NCBI RefSeq assembly: GCF_050908995.1
Contig: NC_135126.1
Coordinates: forward strand, 6,882,001-6,946,000
DNA: 64,000 bases
Source of the DNA: Andrena cerasifolii
Taxonomy: Eukaryota; Arthropoda; Insecta; Hymenoptera; Andrenidae
Reading direction: 5' to 3'
Below, one piece after another: positions 1-13,548 of this stretch (positions within the stretch are counted from its first letter, which is position 1; the number at the start of each line of letters is the position of its first letter). A program made the translations under genes and the position numbers. The notes beneath the pieces were generated by a model. The model was not told the origin of the DNA. It searched no databases and saw only the letters and a list, made by a program, of their open reading frames with translations.

Positions 1-47
1 GCTTCCACTACTAAATTTCGATTCTCTTAGTGTAAACAAGAACCATA

Positions 48-620
48 GGGGAAATGTGGGATACTTGAACAGCTGAAAATGCTCCAAAAAGAACCATAGA
101 ACGGCTAATGAAACAGAAAAATACGACAAAGAAAGTGAGAAGGAAAATCTTTTCTTCATCTGATGATTCATCTTAATCAGATGATATTTAAGTGAAAATG
201 TCTTTTAAGAATGCATTCATGTTGTTTTATGTCACGGAGTTTAATTCTACGGTTTTATTTGTTCAGTAATTCTTTCAAGTTTCTTATAGTTTACTTTCTT
301 TTTATGATATTCCCTTTATTTCATATTATTGACGAAGAGAATAAATATTTTTTTAGAAATTTAATGTGTTATTTACTCTTACAGTTCACTGATCAAGTCT
401 CCCTAACCATTTGATCAAGTCTCCCCATCAGTGCATAGCATCACTGCCAGAAAATGTTGAAGTTCAGTCATTAAAATTAGTTTTCAGCTCTCAAATTTGT
501 ACAAGTATATTGAGAATACTCTAAGAATCACTACTTACATAATTAAACACAAACGAAGCAAACCATTATCATTATTTTAATAAAAAAGCAAAACTGTGAT
601 CAACTATCCCACCTTTCCCC
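48..620. mobile_element. TA-flanked MITE (Tc1/mariner-type), 573 bp
   Basis: The ends are inverted copies: GGGGAAATGTGGGATACTTG on the left, and the right end reads GGGGAAAGGTGGGATAGTTG on the opposite strand. A TA dinucleotide lies immediately outside each end (46-47 and 621-622), the target duplication of Tc1/mariner-type transposases. The body is AT-rich in contrast to the GC-rich host. An open frame of 67 codons (211-414) looks like nothing known and is not called a gene. The element is non-autonomous: no transposase is visible. Ends and TSD are seen directly; the superfamily is inferred from the TA duplication. Confidence 0.8.
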
Positions 621-622
621 TA

Positions 623-3600
623 TGCTATAGATATCTTCTGTAAAGATACTTAAAGAGAAATACGAGAGAGTTTTTCGGAATCGTTAAGTGAATTTTGAAA
701 TACTCAACTTCCAATTCGGGGTGCCCCGTTCTAAAAGTGTCACAGTGGGGTTCTAAGGCTACGACTTTTGCACATGTACCAGCCACTAGATGACCCGTTT
801 TCCCTTGCTGCCTATTTTGAAGCGGCAACAAAGATGGCTAGGTCCCCGTAGACGGTGTTGCAAACCGTCGGGACCGCTACCGCTCGTTTCGCCTCTCAGA
901 AATTCTCTTTCCAGTCGGCTGCCTCCGTCTGACAGCTGTTCCGCGGCTGAAAGCTCCATTCCGCCGCGAAATAATACACGGCGAGACGCGCAACGTAGAT
1001 TGCGCGCCGCGGATGGATGTTCGTTCGGCCGGATGTAATTGAAAGCAAAGATTACGCCGCCCTGGGGATTCGTCGCGTTTACACGGGCCCTCGAGACGCC
1101 GTTCGATCGATCAGAGTTTCGTTTTGTCACCGCGACGTCTCTTTCGATTTCCGTTCCGTCGACACTGTGGCATTAGTCGACAGTGGTATTGTCTGCCGAG
1201 CAGCGTCGATCATAAAAATGTCATCGAGCCGCGAGAATCGCACGGTCGCAACGATCGGGAAGCGACAAACGAGCGCAGCATCGCTTTGCTAACGGTAGCA
1301 GATAAACCAGTCTGATTTTTAGCGAGTGGTCCGCACAGCCAGCCAATCACCATGGCCGGTGGAATTCGTGGTAGAAGGACGACCGTGCTATCGGTAATTA
1401 ATCACCGTACCAAGGTCCCGACGAGGCTCGACGAACCGTTCGATTCGGTCGTGGTGCGCGTCGGTTGCGCGGGCGAAGCGTTAATTAGCGTTTTATTAGC
1501 GGCCGAGAATCCAAGTCGAGCGGTCGCACACGTGCGCGCAGAGCGCAAAAACCACGGTGGAAACGGTCGAGCCGTGCACCGACCCTCTTTTAACCCTTTA
1601 AAAGTGGGCTTTTTGTATCGCGGTCGACGCCGCTTGGCCGCTCGGTTTTTGCGGGATTAGGCGCGGAAATTTATACGGCCCAGGTAGATGGGAGGGTGGC
1701 ACGTCGCGGGCGATATACTTAGGCACAGAAATTTACTGCCTCGACGAACCCTCTCGTCCGTCCGCTCTCCCTCTCCTTAGCTCCTTGCTTTCTTCATTCC
1801 CGTCACGACAGAGACTTCTCCCGTCCGACTGTTAACGCCGTGGCGAAGAAAGGGAGACGCAGGATACACGCCGCGCCGCATGTACACCTACGACTGGCCG
1901 CAGCGATGAGATTCCCCGTCGATATTCCGCGCGAATTCATCTCGAAGCTTATAATGCTCGGACAGCGTCGAGAGGGACCCGTGATATTAAAACGGACCAC
2001 GGCCTGTATCCCTATTGTTTGCTCTTTTCTCCGCAAGCCCGCGAGAACGGCTGGGAACGCGCGTTGCAATCGAAAGGGCAAAAGCGCGACCGCTGGCCAC
2101 GGGGGTGTGGAAAAACGAGCAGAAGCAAGTAGACGGGAGGGGGGTGGAAAGTCGAGGGAGCTTTTGCGCGCTTTCGAAGGACGAAAATGCTGTCGTCCGC
2201 GCGACGCGACGCCTCTCCTCGCCTCCTTTCCATTTTAAAACGCTACGTGCCTGGCATCGCTTCCTGCGCTTCCACCCGTTCCACGGCTTCCCTTTTCTTC
2301 TATGCATGTGAAATTCGCATTAAGCGACCGACGACTGGCGTCTCCTATGCTCGCCGAGCCTCGACCCGCGAAGGTAAGCAACCTCTGTTCTCCCTGCTAC
2401 CTTTTGCTCTCGCTACTCCACCATCCATCTCCCTCCATCGTCCCATTCCACCGCCATTCGGCTGCCCTATTCGGGCTCGTCGGGTTAATTGCGCGTGTAC
2501 CGCAAATATTTTTTTTCCCCCCCACCGCCCCCCGAGGCAGCCGCCGCAGATTCAATTCGAGCTGGCGCACACAATCGTCCGCGCTTTTTAATTCGTATAA
2601 TTCTAGTAATTCGCGAGGGAGTTAACGTTTCGGAGAACGGTAGTAGGTACACAGCGGAGATCGCGCGTGGGGGTTTTGGAATCGTGCCCGGAGGTTCGAG
2701 CATCGCTTCGAATAAAGATATAAATCGCGGTTGCGGAATGTATTCAGAATTTTCCGTGCGGGGGGGAGGATCGAGGCGGCGAGGGAAAACGGCCTGGAGC
2801 GTTTAAACGCAATCTAGAGGTTCGGAGTGGTCGCGGCGGTATTGCCTGTCGCGCGCGCGTCGAGAAACAATCAAATTCGACCAGGGGAAGAGGGCGACGG
2901 GGGTGGTTGAAAAAGCGCGATCAGAGGAGGAAATGCGCGACGAACGCTTTGGGGCTATTTGCTGACGCCCGACACGCTGCTCCCCGATAGCGAAACGTCT
3001 GGACGATGTCGGCCAGACGTTTCCATTTTGTTCCCCCTGAAATGAAATGTTGAACGCGTCCCGCTGGATCCCGCGAGCCGACGCCTGGCGCGGAATAAAT
3101 CTCCCACCCCCGCCGGTGCTTCGGAAGCTTCGTTCCTCTCGATATAATTCCGACGCGTGGAATTTCAACTAAAGCTCGTCCTTTTTCTGGATCAAACTAG
3201 CCGTCCAACTTTCCCTCGCGCGGAATAAATATTGCAGCGAGAACGCGGCGCGTGGTCGGGTCGATGGGACGCGCGGAGAATCGCTGGCTCATTATCGGCA
3301 GCTGGAGATATCGCGGTTGACGCTCGTTTCGCGAGCGACGGGCGTCAAGGATCCTCGTGAGGACCAGCTGGAGATCGAGAGATCCAGTGTCTGGTCGGGA
3401 TCACTCGGGATAGCACTCGGGGACATCTCGATACGCGGTACAAGCTTCTCAAACACTTGCGCGACGGCGAAGGGTGACAGAGCGAGCGCGACCGGTGCGG
3501 GTGTTAAGGAGACGAGCTCAATAGCCGTCGTCGAACCGCATTACGGCGTCTGTGTGGGACTGCTAGTACCACCTGTTACGGTGCACACCTACGCACTTGG

Positions 3601-4497
3601 ATTGTGGTTGAGACAAAAATCGGCATAACTCACTGTCCGCGAGGACGGCAGGGAGCTGATAAATAAGCGACCCGTGGAACGATTAACCTGCTTCCAGAGC
3701 CCATCTGGAGCGGCCACGAGGAGATTCAGCGGCGGCAAGGACGTTCGTTTCGATTAACTTGCCCGCGCCAGTTTTATCTACAGGAAACGTCTCCCGAGGG
3801 AAACGTGGGCGAGACTAATTAAACGAAGCAGCGGGGAAAGTTGACGCGTCGCTATTGTCGAGGATATCGGCTTTTTTCGTGTCAGACAGGCTCCAGCTCC
3901 CCATCCCCAGGGTGGAAGGAAGCGCGAGGCTGGTCGATGCAAACGATGGAAAGATTATGGATCGACCAGTTCGGGCGATTCCAGCCGGTGGAAGACACGA
4001 AGCCGCTTATAGCCGGCCGATAAATCACCGCGAAACGTCGAACGTAAAGCATCGGAGGGATTCCGCAAGGTTAGCAATCATGGCCGAGTAGAAACAAACG
4101 GGCCACTCATCATCGTGCCACCGTATGTTTGCTACCAAAACGGGTGCAAAGCCTCGGCCACGGTCGGTGTCCGTGAGTCCAGCGTCTCGTCGGTGTAACG
4201 TTCCGCCACGCACGGGCCTCGTGCTCGCTGGAAAACGATCGAAAACGATCGCGAGCGATCGCAAATCACGCGATCCCATCGACAGCCGGATGGATAAACG
4301 AGAGCCGAGAATCCAATGAACCGAGGAGCGCGAGCACGGCCAACTGGCTCGAAATCAACGCGATCCAGCTCAATTAGACCTCGGAATTAATTAGCCGAAA
4401 CGAATGCGTGGGAATACGCTGCGCTCGGATTAGAGTTCATTCAATTCCGACATCCTAATGCCATTATCAGTTTCTATAATAACTACGAATATTCTGT
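623..4497. other. Non-coding GC-rich stretch, no gene seen
   Basis: CpG-rich host sequence without a recognisable protein, RNA gene or transposon end. Open frames of 60-134 codons overlap one another on both strands, as expected by chance where stop codons are rare. A GTAAGC at 2372 resembles a plus-strand donor, but the frames leading into it are not protein-like. By position it lies downstream of exon 2 of the minus-strand gene, so it may be intron or flank. Confidence 0.6.
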
Positions 4498-4505
4498 GTT
4501 AAATC

Positions 4506-5045
4506 CAGGGCTTGAAACCGTTATTATAAAGATTTCGGTTCTTCAAAGAGTTATTCGGAACCTTTATTCGGAATAACCGTTATAAAGAACCTAAATATCA
4601 GACTATATAAGTTACGGTTCCTATATAGCTCTATAACTTTTATGTTTTAGGTTCTATAACTTTTATTTTTTGGATTCTATATAAGTTACAAAGCGGTTAT
4701 AGAACCGATTCTTGTAACGATTATACAGAATTTTACAGTAAATGAAATCACAACATATTACAACTATAGATTACTGTGTGTAACCAAATTGTTTAAAAAT
4801 TATTATAAATAAGTAAGCAAATATGTATATGTACAAATGTGTACCCAAACCTAAAAAATAAAAATTATAAACCCTAAAAATTAAAAGTTACAGAGCTATA
4901 TAGGAACCGTAACTTATATTTATATAGTCTGATATTTAGGTTCTTTATAACGGTTATTTCGAATAAAGGTTCTTCATAACTCTTCCAGTCAGAACCTTTA
5001 TATAACAGTTTGAAACAGTTATTTTCGAAACCTATTCAAACCCTG
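4506..5045. mobile_element. Non-autonomous hAT element with long TIRs, 540 bp
   Basis: The element begins CAGGGCTTGAAACC and ends in the inverse, with CAGGGTTTGAA on the opposite strand. CAGGG is the classic hAT terminus. An exact 8-bp target duplication, GTTAAATC, flanks it at 4498-4505 and 5046-5053, matching hAT transposition. The two arms remain complementary for over 120 bp (for example ATAACCGTTATAAAGAACCT in each), so a transcript would fold into a long hairpin. There is no transposase; it would need one supplied in trans. Confidence 0.88.
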
Positions 5046-5053
5046 GTTAAATC

Positions 5054-8000
5054 GCGAATCTCTCCTCGCGAAATGCCAATCGTTCCAACCCCCCGCGCCC
5101 CAAGCATTTCGCGAGTCGACGACTCGCCCTGGCGAGGCCTAAAATCCGCGAAAATTACCAACGACGGAGCGAGTCCTAGCAGCGGAGTTACTAATCACGG
5201 TAATGTCGGGACGAAAAGCACCCCTCGCGCCCCTCATCCATCGGCGCTTCGCTCATCCACGATTATTTTTCACCCTCTTCCCACGCCGTCCTCGTCACCG
5301 GCACGAACCCCGGGCTGGAGCTTCGTACCTCCGCCCGCTCGACGGTCCATGACCGGCGACGTCCTTCGTCCTTTTTTTTTTTCCCTCGTCCCCGTTAACT
5401 CGTTCCATCCTCTCCCGCAGCGAGCGTCACACCAGCCCCTTCGCCACTCTCCGCCATCCCTTTTCGCGCACAGACACGACTCCGCGCCCTTCTTTCTCGT
5501 CGTTTTTTCTCCTCCCGAGTTTGTCGCCCTCCTTCGTCTTCCGTCCCGTCTCGCGGCTTCGCCTGGCCCTCCCCGCCCTCCGGACCACCCACCCCCTTCA
5601 CCGTCTCGAAATCTTTCTCCCCGGTATCCTTGCGTAACCCCCGGACGCCAGACATCTATAACCGAAGGCGAATAGGGCGAGGGACGAAATTACGGCGGGA
5701 CCGATCGCGCGCACTACCCCTCTGTATTTATAGCACCGCGCTGAGACGCTTTGGGTCTCGTGCACGACCGAAATAGAGTCATTCACATCCTTTGCAGTTG
5801 CTTCCACCGCGGCGATGACATACTTTATAATTCCGCCCGACGTGGGGCCTATTTCCTCCGGCCACGACCCCTTCGGACTTACCTACTTCGTTTACCCAGC
5901 CGGCGGATAACGAGTCTATTGCCTATCTTTGGATGCGTCGACGGAGAGCACTCGATCGCGAATGCTTAGCCAATCGGTGTCCTAATTGCTGATAAGAACG
6001 GTTCGTTGCCACCCTCGAGTATATCAAGACATGTACCTATTCGGGTATATAACGATGACTAAGAACAGGAGACGATCGAATCCAGCCAGCGGAGGGTATG
6101 TACTTTATCCGTCGATGCGTTCACCATTCGTTTACGCTCCGTCGAGAAACGCGCGGCCGGTCGACTGTGTCTATTTCGGTGACTGCGCGGACAATTTCCT
6201 GCCTATCTGTCGGACGTTGCGGATAACAGAGTGCCTGCGAGGATGATCGACGGCCGCGAAACGGGTTACGTAACCGAGGGGCCGTCGAAGGAAGCCCTGC
6301 CCCGGCACGAGAACGTTCGGTAACAGGAACCAGCCGCCGGAACTAATGAGGTAAAATGCACTTCCGCGGCGTTGCTAATTATTTGTAACGTTAGTTCCAC
6401 CGACCACCCACCGCTTCCACGACGGCGAGCCACGCGGAAACGTGTCCTCGGCGAGGGGGCGCGCGAAATCTTTCTCCCTCGATCATCAGTAATGTCAGTA
6501 GGTCGATCGATGCTCGGAGGACGCCGGCAAACTTGACACAGTTTTGCGTTTTCGTCGCGCGCGTGCACCGACCGCCGATGAGGATCATTATGCGCCGTCC
6601 GAATGCACGGCTGCCCGCTACGCGATTCACCCTGCTAACCGAATCCATTCTCCGCGGCGGGGCGGCGTTCCTCCTCCAGCATTCAAAGGCTCAGCCCCCA
6701 CATCAAACCGAGGCCCGTATCGCGAAAATGCTGCATTGCCTTGGCCCCTGCGTGGTGCCGCTCAGACACTGCATCACTCTCGCGTCGGCCTAGCCCGTGC
6801 GTCACTGAATTCGATTCACTCGCCGAGCAGCAACTTCCTACACACCTCTGACCTACACTGTCACTCTTGCCGTTACTCCACGCGAGGCTGGTCGATTTCG
6901 TATTCCCATTGATGGGATACGTCATCGCATAGTGAATGGATAGGTCGAGCAGGAGTTTTCGTTTACCGCGGACTAATCGCAAAATGATTAGGGAATCCCT
7001 GTGCCCAAAGTCGGCACAGGTTCTCGGCCTCCCTTTTCTCAAACAATTCAGCCAGGCTTGCGTAGGTCACGATCTGGATTCGCGTTATTAGTGGAGCGGC
7101 AGCCGTGGCTTCTGTGTCAGGCATCAATTGTTAAAGTAACATTGATGGCCTCTCCACCCCTCCCTCGGCTATCTATCGCACGCGCGGCTCGAAACCAGCC
7201 GCACAACCACTCACGTGCGAATGGTCTATCGCGGGAGCAAGCCGCTTTCTCGTTCGATCTCTGTCCCTCCGCGAGCGGCGCGAGTGCATTGACTCGCGGC
7301 GCCTTTGCCGCGTGGTAAGTGCATCGTCGCGGGGAGATGCAGCAACGCGGAGAGCAGCACGCGTGCACGGATTCGAGGGGCCGTCTTCGAGCGGGATATT
7401 GGAATCCCGACGCGAGATTGCACGTCCGATCGAGCGGGCTCTCAAACAGCCGGGGAGGATTGTCGAAATTCTCATTCGTCGGAGACGTGGAAAGAAGTAG
7501 CGACGAGGATTCCTTGAGGCTTGGATTCGCAGAGGGAGGAGAACAATATGCCTTGGAAGAGATGCGAGGGAAATCTGTATTCGCGAAGCCGGGACGGTGA
7601 TTTCGGTACGATGACCGTTAACCGATTACGCTCCCTAAACCACCCGCTTATTTGCTCTGCCGCGATGATCTAATAATACCCCTGCTGAACGCTGGTCGTG
7701 CACGCTGAAGCGATGCTCTGCTGGATCTTTCCGCGACGGCAGAGGAAACGATTACACGGATCGCGCGTTACAGTGTGACTCTTAATTGATACTTTGGCGA
7801 GTAAACTGACTCGTGTGCAACGTTAAACCGAGGGAGGCTGTGTTTACGAGTGGTTATCGGCGGGCTTAACGCTTTGTGCAGTCGTGTCGGGCAGGGTGTT
7901 GCGCGCGGCGGCAAATTGCCCCGGATAAATCAGAGCCGATTGGCGAAACCGGCCAGGAAAATACTTAAGTCGTCAAACGGCAATGAACGGCTTGGGAGTG

Positions 8001-8354
8001 CGTAGGAGCGGGGTCCGCGGAGGGACGCTAAGAACGGGTGGTGCGTGTAGCAGGGAAATTACCCAAATTCACGACCGACATTACCGAGGTTAAGCGGGTG
8101 CTACGGCCAAATTCGAACGGTGGACTCGTGCCAAGGGTGCAATTAATTAACCCCCTAGCATCTACCTCTCGGCCTCCCATCGTGCTTCCATCGAACGGGA
8201 CGCGCATACCGAGGAAAGGGCTTCGGGGGACGGCCGCCGATGCACCCAACTATTTGGGTCGAAGTCGAGGCAAATGCAACGCGAATCGATCCGCCGAGGC
8301 GGAACAACAAAGAGGGAGAGAGAGAGGGTGGGAGAGAGAGATAGATAGATAGAT

Positions 8355-8396
<42 letters not shown>

Positions 8397-9169
8397 AACA
8401 ACCTATGCTTGATGCAACCACCCTCTAGAGCTCCATAATGGGAGGAGGGAAAAAACGGAGAGGGTGAAACGAAGAAGCTAAGATATCGTCGAATTACCGG
8501 AGCTTTATAACGAACCAAGAGGGAGGAAAGAAACGAGATTGCGTGCCGATGAAACGCCGCGAGAAACTGGCGAGATGGGAAAGCGTGGAAAGAGCCTCCA
8601 CCCTCCCGCCGAGGGATTATTTGTACACGGCCGTACGAGCATGCATTAGTACAATGGTATTGCCGCCGCAATTATATTTCCGTCGCTCGCGCACTCCTTT
8701 TTTTTTCCATTCCTCCCCCTCCGGCGCTGCAAAGAAACGGGATACGCGCCGCCAGCAGCCAAATAATTTCGCCGCGAAATTAACGTATTTAAAACGGGGC
8801 GGAGGATCTTTAATACGCGGCTGAGGAGTGTATGGTGGAATGGTGCGCGGCCGGTGTAATGCGATTATTATCGTTGGCCACCGCGCGCGCAAGAAAAATA
8901 CACGGGTACCGGGGGCGAGCAGGAAGAGAGGAAAGCACACCACCGAGGGAGGTGAGAAAAAAGGGGAATTATGAAGAGATCGGTCGCGCCGATCCAGGAA
9001 ACCTATCCACCCCCGCGTAATCTCGCGGTCTCCCGCGTAATTTCTTTCCCAGCCGCGAAATTAATGAGCCGACCAGCCCTGGCGATTAACGCGCGAATTA
9101 CAATCCAGCTTCGATGTCGGATGAACTATTAAATGGATGGAATCGTGGAAACAGCGACGAGATCTATTG
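5054..9169. other. Non-coding GC-rich stretch, no gene seen
   Basis: No transposon ends and no credible exon. The 221-codon frame starting at 5010 begins inside the hAT terminal repeat and continues into Pro/Arg/Ser-rich low-complexity translation, so it is not a gene. A GTAAGT at 7316 and a GTAAGT on the minus strand near 5885 match donor consensus, but neither is preceded by a recognisable coding stretch. Confidence 0.55.
8311..8394. repeat. (GA)n / (GATA)n microsatellite
   Basis: A purine-only run of GA dinucleotides with a GATA block near 8339-8358. The minus strand is pure pyrimidine (CT/TATC). Such tracts are common in insect introns and can bind GAGA-type factors, but no function is shown here. 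Confidence 0.95.
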
Positions 9170-9171
9170 TA

Positions 9172-9586
9172 GGGGAGACCGGGGCTAGATGTGACAGGGG
9201 CAGGTTGTTACAAAGCGGTTTAAATTATTGTCGCTTGGACTATCACTTGGACTATCGCAGTTTTTTGTGTTTTCGGTACTAATAGTAACTTTTCTCTTTC
9301 TACTTCAATCTTTTCTACCGAACAGTCAGATAAATGTATGCCTCTTTTCGTAAAATTTAATTTCGTCACGAGTAGCCCCCACTTGGGGCATATTAGTACA
9401 TGTCTCGACCTTCAAAATGGCGTTTTTCAAAGTCATGGTTTCCGTTTAATTACATGCAATAGCGGTCATCTGTAAAGGAATGTACGTACTTTAAGTGAAA
9501 GTCATTAATAGTACTGAATATGGAATGCAAAAAATAAATAAAAAAATAAAAAACTGAAAAACGTCACACCTAGCACTGGTCTCCCC
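9172..9586. mobile_element. TA-flanked MITE, GGGGAGACCGGGG family, 415 bp
   Basis: The left end reads GGGGAGACCGGGGCTAGATG and the right end, on the opposite strand, GGGGAGACCAGTGCTAGGTG. TA dinucleotides flank both (9170-9171 and 9587-9588). The interior is AT-rich, with an A-rich run before the right end. There is no transposase frame. The same terminal sequence recurs at the right end of the element at 38485-39168, so this is a family with at least two copies in the window. Confidence 0.85.
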
Positions 9587-9588
9587 TA

Positions 9589-12405
9589 TAAGTGGACTTA
9601 TCGATGAGAACCGCCGAGTAGAAGTGGACACGTTTCATCCGGGCACGACCCCCGAGCGTCGCAAAGTAATTTCGACGCTCTCGCGGCCCCCTCGAACATT
9701 AAACCTGCACCACCAGCACCCTTCGTTCGCGGAGACCGTGGAATAAGAGCGCGCTAGAATGGACCGCCATAATGCCCGGTGATTATTACTCGCCAATAAA
9801 GAGAAAAGGGTGGTCGGGAAGCAGGGGAGGAAAAAAAGGTAAAAGCCGAAGAAAAGAATGGGTGCACCGATCGCGGAAGAAGGTGGTTACCACCCCCCCC
9901 CCGCTCTCCTGTCTCTCCATTATCCGGTATCGTAGGTAATTTTCCAGCAGCGTGTACCACCGAACCTGGGTTACCAGCCCATTGTTTATTTCCTCCGCTA
10001 GTCCTCGACTTCTCCTCGCCCCCCTCTGCTCCTTCCTCCGCTCCCGTCGCCCCTTGGGCTTCTCGCCGCCCCTCTGTCTCTGATTCCCTTTCCCCCCTTA
10101 GTAGCTACAACTCTCGTCAAGCCACCGCATTATCCCACCCTCTCACACACCGGTATTGATTCCGTCATACCACCCCCGCCGTGAAAGCCAGGGTTGCTCT
10201 CTTTGTGTGGCGGCCGTGTGTGGCCCGACGTGTACGTACTACGCTACACACGTGTGTATTTTAGCCAGCCAGCGTCGTCCCGCTTCGCCCTCTCTCCACC
10301 CACTCGCTCGCCCCGCGGCCACACTGGCGCACACGGTCAAAGCGAGCCAGAGAGCCCGACACGGAGGCGGTTTAATAAATTACGCTAAATACCAGCACGG
10401 GTTACGCGACGACGCGACGCGCGCGTGTGACCGCCTGGCGCATCGCGGTCACGCGCCCGCCTTTACCGCCTCGGGAAAGTCGCTCGGTCGAACGTTGCAC
10501 GCTGCGTCGCGGCGAGCAAAAGTGACCGTCGAGAATGAATCGTGATAGACGTGAACCAGTTTCGCTTATCAGCGGGTGCATTCGACGGATCGCGGAGCGG
10601 CGATCATCCTTCAGTGTCCGAAGGCTCTATCAAGTTTTTCAAAAGGAAACGTCCAAGGAAAAGGCAGGTTTCACCTGGTACCGTCGAGCGAACGCGTATC
10701 CTGGCGAGTCGCGCCGAGCAGCGCGGAATACATTAAGCTCGCGAGCGTCCAGCGTTGCGTGCACGCGCGGTCGAGTCGATCGCGGAGCCGATAACGCGGG
10801 TATAATTCAACGTTATTCCATTAACCGGCGAGGAGCCCGACGTATCGCTGATCAAGTTAAACGAATATTCGAGGCGTTCAAGCTGACCGTTCAGTCAATT
10901 AACGTCATCGGTAAAAAATGACGCACCGAGGGGAGGGTGGAGCGCGTTGAATGTAACTGCGAAGCTCAATCGAGGCTGGATACACCGATCGCCACGGTTT
11001 AATTACTTACGCGTACGTTTAATTAGTCATTTAATTAGCGACGATCTACCTGGCGAGGGGGGAGCGTCGCGACAGCTCGCGATGCGCAAACACGTGAAGC
11101 CTGGCGACTGAGAGGATAGGGACGCGACAATGACGGCTGAAACGGATTACAGGATACTGCTGCCAGTGAATGGAGCACGGAAACGGAGGGAGGACGCCGA
11201 CGACGATCCTGCAAATTTCAGGCATCCGAGAGCCGAGGGTGAGGAGGTCGAAACGTGAAAATCGTTCGACGAAGAAGGGGGAAAGTTATTACCGTGCCCC
11301 TATCAACGAGTCTCTCAATTTCCAGTGACAAGATAATATGCCAGAGAACGCGGCAGTTCTAGAAAGATCTTGCGCGAAGAAGAAACAATGGCCCATCAAT
11401 TGGTTAACAGAGAGCAGAACGAAAAGACCAAACGGTAGGAGATAAAAAAAAAAAGCGGAGCGGAGAGAACGTTTGCCACTCTTCGACTTCTTCATCCCCT
11501 TAAAATTCACCCCGGGATTCTTCCCTCGACAGATTTGAATAATGTAGTAGGACTGGGAGAGGGATGGGAGGCTCCCCCTCGTCCCGTCGCGTCTGCAGTC
11601 TCTGAAATCCAAAACTTGAAAGCCGCGTAAGGGAAAACGACGGAAGGAGCAGAAGGACGAGAAAGGCAACGCGTTTCCGGGATTCCTCGCCGCTCCTTAC
11701 CCCCAAACGGGACATTAAAGTCATTAATGGGCGAACTGGAAAGGCCCCGAGTCTCGCGAAGATGCGCCCCGTCCATTGACTCCCCGTTATCTCGATGATG
11801 CTCGATTTAACTTGGGAACATGATTCGCAGCCGTGATTACGTATGCGCGCCGCGACGATGCTTGGGCAGGGGAAAAGTGTGAATCTAGCAGCGTCTTCAT
11901 CGAAAGGAAACAATCTCCCGCGCGATCCGCTTTCCATTTACGCGGCGACCTTCTAATTTTAGAGCGCGCAGAACACGTTCATTAATAACGTCTGGCCGAG
12001 CAGCCGTCGTTTCGTAACCGCGAATAACTCGATCGCACTTTTTCTCGATCAGAGGCGCGTTTCGCCGGCTGGTATTCGCGCGCGACGCCTCGACACGCAA
12101 CAGGAATTACCCACGGTAAATACGCTGCTCTCGTGTCTCAGCCGCGCGTCCGCCTGGAATTCCAACCGGTCGTACGGAAAATGACAAACGACCAGATGGG
12201 GTGGCCCCGAAAGGAATACATGCACGGAGGATCGTCGATAATATCGTGAGACGCGCGCGCTTTTCCTGCCTTCCGTGGGAATGCCAGTCGCGAGAGCCCG
12301 CGAGATAGCTATTACTCTATTTTGACGGCTCGATCAGCTTACACCCTGCTTTCCCTTTTCTCCAATTGGAAAGTTAACGCGGTGCTCGATGTAACTCGCC
12401 CAAGT
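9589..12405. other. Non-coding GC-rich stretch, no gene seen
   Basis: No coding exon or transposon end is supported. It contains a short poly-C run (9893-9902) within an overlapping pyrimidine/purine-skewed block. Near 11000-11040 there are three TTTAATTA/TTTAATTAG motifs within about 45 bp, a possible homeodomain-type binding cluster (inference only). Frames of about 130 codons here (10156-10921, 11289-11937) overlap on several frames and strands and are treated as chance. Confidence 0.55.
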
Positions 12406-12650
12406 ATGTACACTAGGGTGTTTCAATTCTCCAAAGGTGTTATTTTCATGTAACTTTGCTCGCCCCCTTGGTTCTATTCATCTAAGTGATGTGTATGCCA
12501 AATTTTAGACAAATTTAATAACATTTAAGAGTTGCACAGTTTTATCAGTAGGGTAGGCAGCAGTGGTAACACTTTGACTTGGGAATACGATTACCCAGGA
12601 ACTATTACATTTACAACAAAAACTCTTATTCGGAAATGTTACTTATCTGA

Positions 12651-12784
12651 CACTCCGCTTCTTATTTTTTATTAATAACTTGGATATTACTTGACATGCA
12701 ATGAAATTAAATTATTGAGTCACAGCAGTTTCATTGTATGTCAAGTAATATCCAAGTTGTTAATAAAAATTGAGAAGCGGAGTG
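12651..12784. repeat. Near-perfect palindrome, 56-bp arms
   Basis: The left arm 12651-12706 (starting CACTCCGCTTCTTATTTTTT) is the inverse complement of 12729-12784, with a spacer of 22 bp and only a few mismatches. It lies inside the hAT at 12414-16512. It could be a small foldback MITE or the core of the surrounding nested element; no target duplication is clear. Confidence 0.85.
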
Positions 12785-13548
12785 TTACAGCCCTAACGTT
12801 ACAGCGTAAAGAGTTGCAACCGTCTCTGACCCCGGGTCAGCTGTAACACTACATGGATTCTATGCTAACAAGACAATATTATTCGCCTTCTTGGACACTA
12901 TTCGGCTCCGTTGTGGTACAACCGACCCCGACTGCCGATGCTACAATCGCCCCCGACCATGCTTTTGAACTTCAATTATAAATTGTGACTAACGAGACAC
13001 TTAAAAGTGCTAAGTAACGATCAGTATTACTTTAAAAAAGGTCAAATTACAGATTAAAAAAAGTACATACTTGCAAAGGGAGTGATTACATTACATTCAT
13101 AAGTCAGTAAGAAAAAGTTACTTTGGGGTATCGAAAAGTTATTTTGTTCGCTATACATGTCTATTGCGTATCTATACTGCTAGGATATGGATGTGTGCAT
13201 TCCAAATGTCAGTGTTTATCATATGTATATCTAAAATTGGTGTTAATATTCATTATACGTTTTAAGATATTAGCGTGTTACATTCGTCCTCCTGTTACTA
13301 CCGCCCCCGGTCAGGTCTGTGAAGATAGCACCCCCAAATTCGATTTTTTAAAAAAACTCAACGGCATTCGTTTGTCCATCGTATGCCCACGTTTGCCCAT
13401 AAACAATTTTTTTTGCCCAACCTCCAAAAAAAAGTTATGAACAAAATTAAAAATTTGTCTTCATCACCCACCATGAATGCATTTCAATTTTTTAAAAGAA
13501 GGATACGAATGTACCCGACCTGGCCACGTTTGCCCACTCTCAGATTTC

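Noticed and set aside
5010..5675. 221-codon plus-strand ORF
   Set aside because: Starts inside a hAT terminal repeat and continues in Pro/Ser/Arg-rich low-complexity translation with no domain or splice support.
8155..8671. Leu/Ser-rich ORFs over the GA microsatellite
   Set aside because: Pure translation of the simple repeat (SLSLSL runs).
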